This document shows positions 61,093-64,000 of a stretch of 64,000 bases of DNA, piece after piece. Below the pieces are notes generated by a model. It worked only from the letters and a program-made list of their open reading frames with translations. It had not been told where the DNA came from and did not search any database. Every line of letters begins with the position of its first letter. The stretch's first letter is position 1. This stretch comes from Thiosocius sp963753845. Its GTDB lineage: Bacteria > Pseudomonadota > Gammaproteobacteria > Chromatiales > Chromatiaceae. The position numbers and the translations under genes were made by a program. The DNA is taken from positions 62,001 through 126,000 of the forward strand of contig CAVWEI010000017.1 in NCBI GenBank assembly GCA_963753845.1, in the 5' to 3' direction.

Positions 61093-61940
61093 TCGAGTCG
61101 AGTGAAATGCATTCTCAACGTGTGTATGCGTCAATCAGGAGCAGACGTTTTTACTCATCTCTTGGCCCGGGTACTCTTCTCCTGGCAACGTGCATTGCCT
61201 GCGAACAGCGGGCGCAACCCGGAGGGTCAGCGATGCTCTGACGGGTGCGGCGGTCAAGCGAGGCGCAGTTCCTCCAGCGAGGCCGCGACTGTCCTGCCGC
61301 TGATATCTGGATTGATGTCCAACTCGAGTAATGTGACTGTCGGGAGATCGACGTGATGATCCTCGATCTCGGTCGTTGCGCCCTGTGGATTGAAGTTCCA
61401 CTGCTGGCGCACGATTTCACGGAACGACTTGCCACCGTCCGGCGACCAGCGCAGCACATACTCTTGTGTACGTTCGCTGCTGCCCTCGACGAAATGCAGC
61501 AGTATCCGCCTGAGCCGCTGCGGATGGGCGAAGAACAGCCGGATCGTCTGCCTGCCGGCATCGGCGGCACGCCATCCGGATGGTTGCCCCGGCAGCGACG
61601 CATGTTCGATGGGGCGGGCGGGGTCCTCCGATGTGATCTCCACATCGGCGAGCGCCTCCAAATCCAGCCACTCGTCGTCAGGGTACGCGGCACCCTGGTT
61701 GACTGATTCGATGATTCGTTTGCGCATCGTGATGCCTCCTGATTGAAGGGATAAAAGACCTCGGGAGCCGTCGGTCTCCACGTTCAGGTCCAGCATAGCG
61801 CAATGCTCGGCCGGTCCGGGTCTGCGATGAAATCTCGTCCAACCTCGGGCATGCCGCGAAGTGACTTCTGAAGCAGGCCATGGTCACACTCTGTTTGTGT
61901 ACGATATCCGCACACAGATCATGCACCATGTCGCAACGGT
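61093..61940. repeat. Duplicated segment, copy 2 (partner at 2.8-3.7 kb)
   Basis: Direct repeat of 2814-3686. Gene content and order are the same. It starts 51 bp after the RelE stop and ends before the MNT gene at 62000. Confidence 0.85.
61254..61727 (-). CDS. Discoidin-like (F5/8 type C-like) domain protein, paralogue 2
   Basis: 157 residues from ATG 61727 (AGGAGG upstream). About 90 percent identical to the protein at 2968-3441; changes are scattered and mostly conservative (for example E17D, H38R, T25A), no stop or frame break, which suggests both copies are kept by selection. Same beta-sandwich pattern. Function unknown; presence in an accessory zone next to toxin-antitoxin genes is noted. 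Confidence 0.6.
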   Translation of the reverse strand: MRKRIIESVNQGAAYPDDEWLDLEALADVEITSEDPARPIEHASLPGQPSGWRAADAGRQTIRLFFAHPQRLRRILLHFVEGSSERTQEYVLRWSPDGGKSFREIVRQQWNFNPQGATTEIEDHHVDLPTVTLLELDINPDISGRTVAASLEELRLA

Positions 61941-61999
61941 CATTGCATCGTACAAATGATCTACGCTGGATCAACCCGAGGGTAGGTTGAGGACCCGGT

Positions 62000-62290
62000 A
62001 TGCTTTTGGATGAGATACATCGTAAACGCGAAATCATTACACGCTTAGGGTTTCAGTATGGCGCGCGGCGGCTGCGGGTGTTCGGTTCGGTGGCGCGGCG
62101 AGAGGAACGGGCTGACAGTGATGTGGATTTCCTGGTGGACTTCCCACGCGGTTACGATTTGTTCGCGCAGCGTCTGCACTTGGCGGACAAGCTTGCCGAG
62201 CTGCTGCAAAGGCCCGTGGAATTGATTCCCGAGCATGAATTGAATCGTCATATCCGCGACCAGGTCATGCAAGAGGCAGTGGACTTGTGA
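62000..62290 (+). CDS. MNT-type nucleotidyltransferase, orphan
   Basis: 96 residues. Minimal nucleotidyltransferase: RVFGSVARREERADSDVDFL (Gly-Ser at 29-30, Asp41 and Asp43). Such proteins are usually the antitoxin of a HEPN toxin, which they inactivate by adding AMP to a tyrosine. No HEPN gene follows here, so it is either orphan or works with the HEPN gene at 62457. Confidence 0.82.
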   Translation: MLLDEIHRKREIITRLGFQYGARRLRVFGSVARREERADSDVDFLVDFPRGYDLFAQRLHLADKLAELLQRPVELIPEHELNRHIRDQVMQEAVDL

Positions 62291-62456
62291 ACAAGCCTTG
62301 GCAACCTTGTGCATAACTATTCGCGTGACACTAATTCGTTATCTGTCGCGTGGGCCGTCGATACCCACCTTCAGCCGCCCGGGGAGTGCATTGGGGACTT
62401 CTGACTGCGTGCAAATTTGACCGTAGTTACCGCGTATTCCTTGTCGGGGGAAATGC

Positions 62457-62798
62457 TCAGCCAAGCGAGGTAAGTGTTTGTTCGACGGCTTCCAATAGGG
62501 GCGGAATTTTGTTCTCGATCACGTCCCAGACGATATCTTCATCGAGCCCAAAGTAGCCATGGGCTAAAACATCACGAAAGCCGGAAATCTTCCGCCATTC
62601 GATCGCAGAGTTCTCAAGGCGAATGTGCTCTGGAACTTGCTTGGCGGCTTCGCCTAGCACGAGAAGGTTCCAGAGCACGGCATCGCGGGCCAACTCGTTG
62701 GCGAAAAACTGCTCACCTGATAACCCACCGCAATGGTGCATGATACGTGCGCACGCATCGCGCATATCAATCAAGTAAAGGCGGGCATCACGCGACAC
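62457..62798 (-). CDS. HEPN (DUF86) ribonuclease toxin
   Basis: 113 residues. HEPN motif R-x4-H seen as FRDVLAHGYFG (Arg75, His80), with Tyr82 as the residue expected to be AMPylated. Predicted RNase; neutralised by its MNT partner, whose gene stops 11 bp inside this one. Helical throughout (DMRDACARIMHHCGGLSGE). Confidence 0.87.
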   Translation of the reverse strand: MSRDARLYLIDMRDACARIMHHCGGLSGEQFFANELARDAVLWNLLVLGEAAKQVPEHIRLENSAIEWRKISGFRDVLAHGYFGLDEDIVWDVIENKIPPLLEAVEQTLTSLG

Positions 62799-63081
62799 GC
62801 AGCAGATCTTGTTCGACGTGGGCGCGGATCTCTTCTCGCAGTGCCTGCTCGGTAACCAGGTCGACCCGCCGTCCCAATAAATCTTCCAGAAACAGTTTCA
62901 GATCCATATAGCGGTCGAAGCTTGCACGGCCGTCGAAGCGCACGAGTAGGTCGATGTCGCTGTTCTCTGTTGAATCGCCCCGGGCCACTGAGCCAAACAA
63001 GGATAGCGAGGCTACGCCGAGCTCAGTGAGCCGCGCTTGATGCGCTTGGATGCGCTCTATGATCTGTTTTAGGTCCACCAT
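62788..63081 (-). CDS. MNT-domain antitoxin (nucleotidyltransferase)
   Basis: 97 residues. SLFGSVARGDSTENSDIDLL gives the G-S...D-x-D catalytic set (Gly30-Ser31, Asp42, Asp44). Precedes the HEPN toxin with an 11-bp overlap: MNT-HEPN pair, in which the MNT protein AMPylates the toxin (known for MntA-HepT). Confidence 0.87.
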   Translation of the reverse strand: MVDLKQIIERIQAHQARLTELGVASLSLFGSVARGDSTENSDIDLLVRFDGRASFDRYMDLKLFLEDLLGRRVDLVTEQALREEIRAHVEQDLLRVA

Positions 63082-63331
63082 CCGCTCCTACACAAAACAG
63101 GAGAATTGCAGCCACGATTTTTACGCCACGACTCTAGAACAATCCAGGTAAAAACGCCACATGACTGCCGTGAAGCAACATGAATCGCCGGCACCCAACC
63201 CGGCGTGAATCCTACTCAACGGACTTCGAAAATGCGACGGCCTCCGACTTTGTTTTCCATGTTCAGTCAGCGGATCACCATGTTATTCCTATCGTGGATA
63301 AGTTATCGGATGTGCCATATCGGAGGTCATC

Positions 63332-63470
63332 GTGAAGATAGAGCCGAAATCGAACGGCGTGTACTACACAGATTGCGAGGTGGCAGAGCTCTTCGGCATC
63401 TCCATCGGCCGGTTGCGAAACAAACTGTGTGCCGGCAACCCACTGCCGCCGCGCATCGAACCGCCCCTTC
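63332..63470 (+). pseudogene. Truncated DNA-binding (AlpA/excisionase-like) gene
   Basis: MKIEPKSNGVYYTDCEVAEL followed by FGISIGRLRNKLCAGNPLPP is a MerR/AlpA-like helix-turn-helix start. At about 63470 it abruptly joins the antisense of the recombinase gene, so its C-terminus is missing. Confidence 0.55.
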
Positions 63471-64000
63471 GTCGAGCACCACCTCGCCAACCTTCACGCC
63501 GGCAATCTCGGAAACCCGGGCGCCGGTGTTGTAGAGCAACAGCAGCAACACATGATCCCGTTGGCTGAACCACGTGCCATCCGGCGTGCCGATCACCGCC
63601 AGCATTTCCTCCCGGGATAGATAACCAAACATCGGTCGCTCGAAGCGCTTTGCCGGAACGCCGAGCGCGTGTTCGATCACCGATAGCGATGACACGTCGC
63701 GGTGCGCGGCAAACTTCAGGAACGAGCGCAGCGCCGCGAGACGGGCGTTGCGGCTGCGCACGCTGTTGTGCCGCTCCCGTTCCAGATGATCGAGGAAGGC
63801 CGTGATCAGGTCCGGCGTGATATCGGCCAGCGTGATCATCGCTGGCGAGCGACCAAGGCGCGCCTCGGCAAAGCCCAGGAAGAGCATGAAGGCATCCCGG
63901 TAAGCCGCAACCGTTTGCGGACTGAGCGCGCGTTGTTGCGTCAGGTGTTCGACGAAGAAGGCTTGCACGAGCGCGGGAAACGACGGCGGTGGTTTGGGTT
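63468..64000 (-). pseudogene. XerC/D-like tyrosine recombinase, truncated at both ends
   Basis: Minus-strand frame open to the window edge: ALVQAFFVEHLTQQRALSP, TVAAYRDAFMLFLGFAE (core-binding), then YNTGARVSEIAGVKVGEVVL where the catalytic Arg (GARVSE) is seen. After 63470 the sequence leaves the family and the His-x-x-Arg and Tyr regions are lost. The true start lies beyond 64000. The gene resembles recombinases of IS91-type or other transposon platforms. Confidence 0.7.

Overview
The window reads as chromosomal DNA of a GC-rich gammaproteobacterium. I base this on gene families only (cyclic beta-glucan synthase, RND pump, LolCDE/LolA-type envelope export, DUF3141-pta-ackA-fabI block, MgtE, IS200/REP-type palindromes). 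A purple-sulfur or Ectothiorhodospira-like relative is possible but not proven. It is a patchwork: long, well-built core blocks separated by stretches rich in insertion-sequence scars, integrase fragments, toxin-antitoxin pairs and broken genes.

Layout. 1-5.3 kb: polyamine-type binding protein (cut by the window edge), an HDOD regulator, an integrase scar, one copy of a 0.87 kb duplicated segment, and small or decayed genes. 5.4-17.9 kb: a 2964-residue cyclic beta-glucan synthase (ndvB type), two Crp/Fnr-like regulators, a secreted Gly-rich repeat protein, a 35-residue peptide and a small lipoprotein. Four copies of one palindrome (consensus TGTGCGCYAGCGCACA) lie upstream of these genes and suggest a local regulon. 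18-24 kb: AI-2E family transporter, YqjD-like protein, IS and cupin scars, and MgtE with a doubled N-domain. 24-28.7 kb: arylsulfatase lacking its signal peptide, next to TelA and XpaC family genes. 29.7-35.2 kb: a compact run of six genes that looks like an envelope export route: RTX-like secreted protein, ABC ATPase, FtsX-type permease with an insert, exported NifX-like protein, LolA-like carrier, and an outer-membrane barrel interrupted by a frameshift. 35.4-40.9 kb: glutamate symporter and an RND pump with its adaptor. 41-49.8 kb: conserved hypothetical, GNAT enzyme, and the DUF3141-pta-ackA-fabI block, in which ackA is frameshifted and fabI is reduced to its N-terminus. 49.8-64 kb: accessory zone with ParDE, Phd-PIN, RelBE and HEPN-MNT pairs, AraC fragments, a MITE, a nonsense-mutated aldo/keto reductase, group II intron and integrase fragments, the 3' half of a tRNA-Val(CAC), the second copy of the duplicated segment, and a partial XerC/D-like recombinase.

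Two repeat families tie the window together. Five internally deleted IS200/IS605-type mini-elements retain the first codons of a Y1 transposase plus REP-like hairpins. The other family is the 58-kb-apart direct duplication carrying a 157-residue discoidin-like gene, which in both places follows an integrase scar. The most interesting candidate systems are the 29.7-35.2 kb export operon and the palindrome-linked regulon around ndvB.
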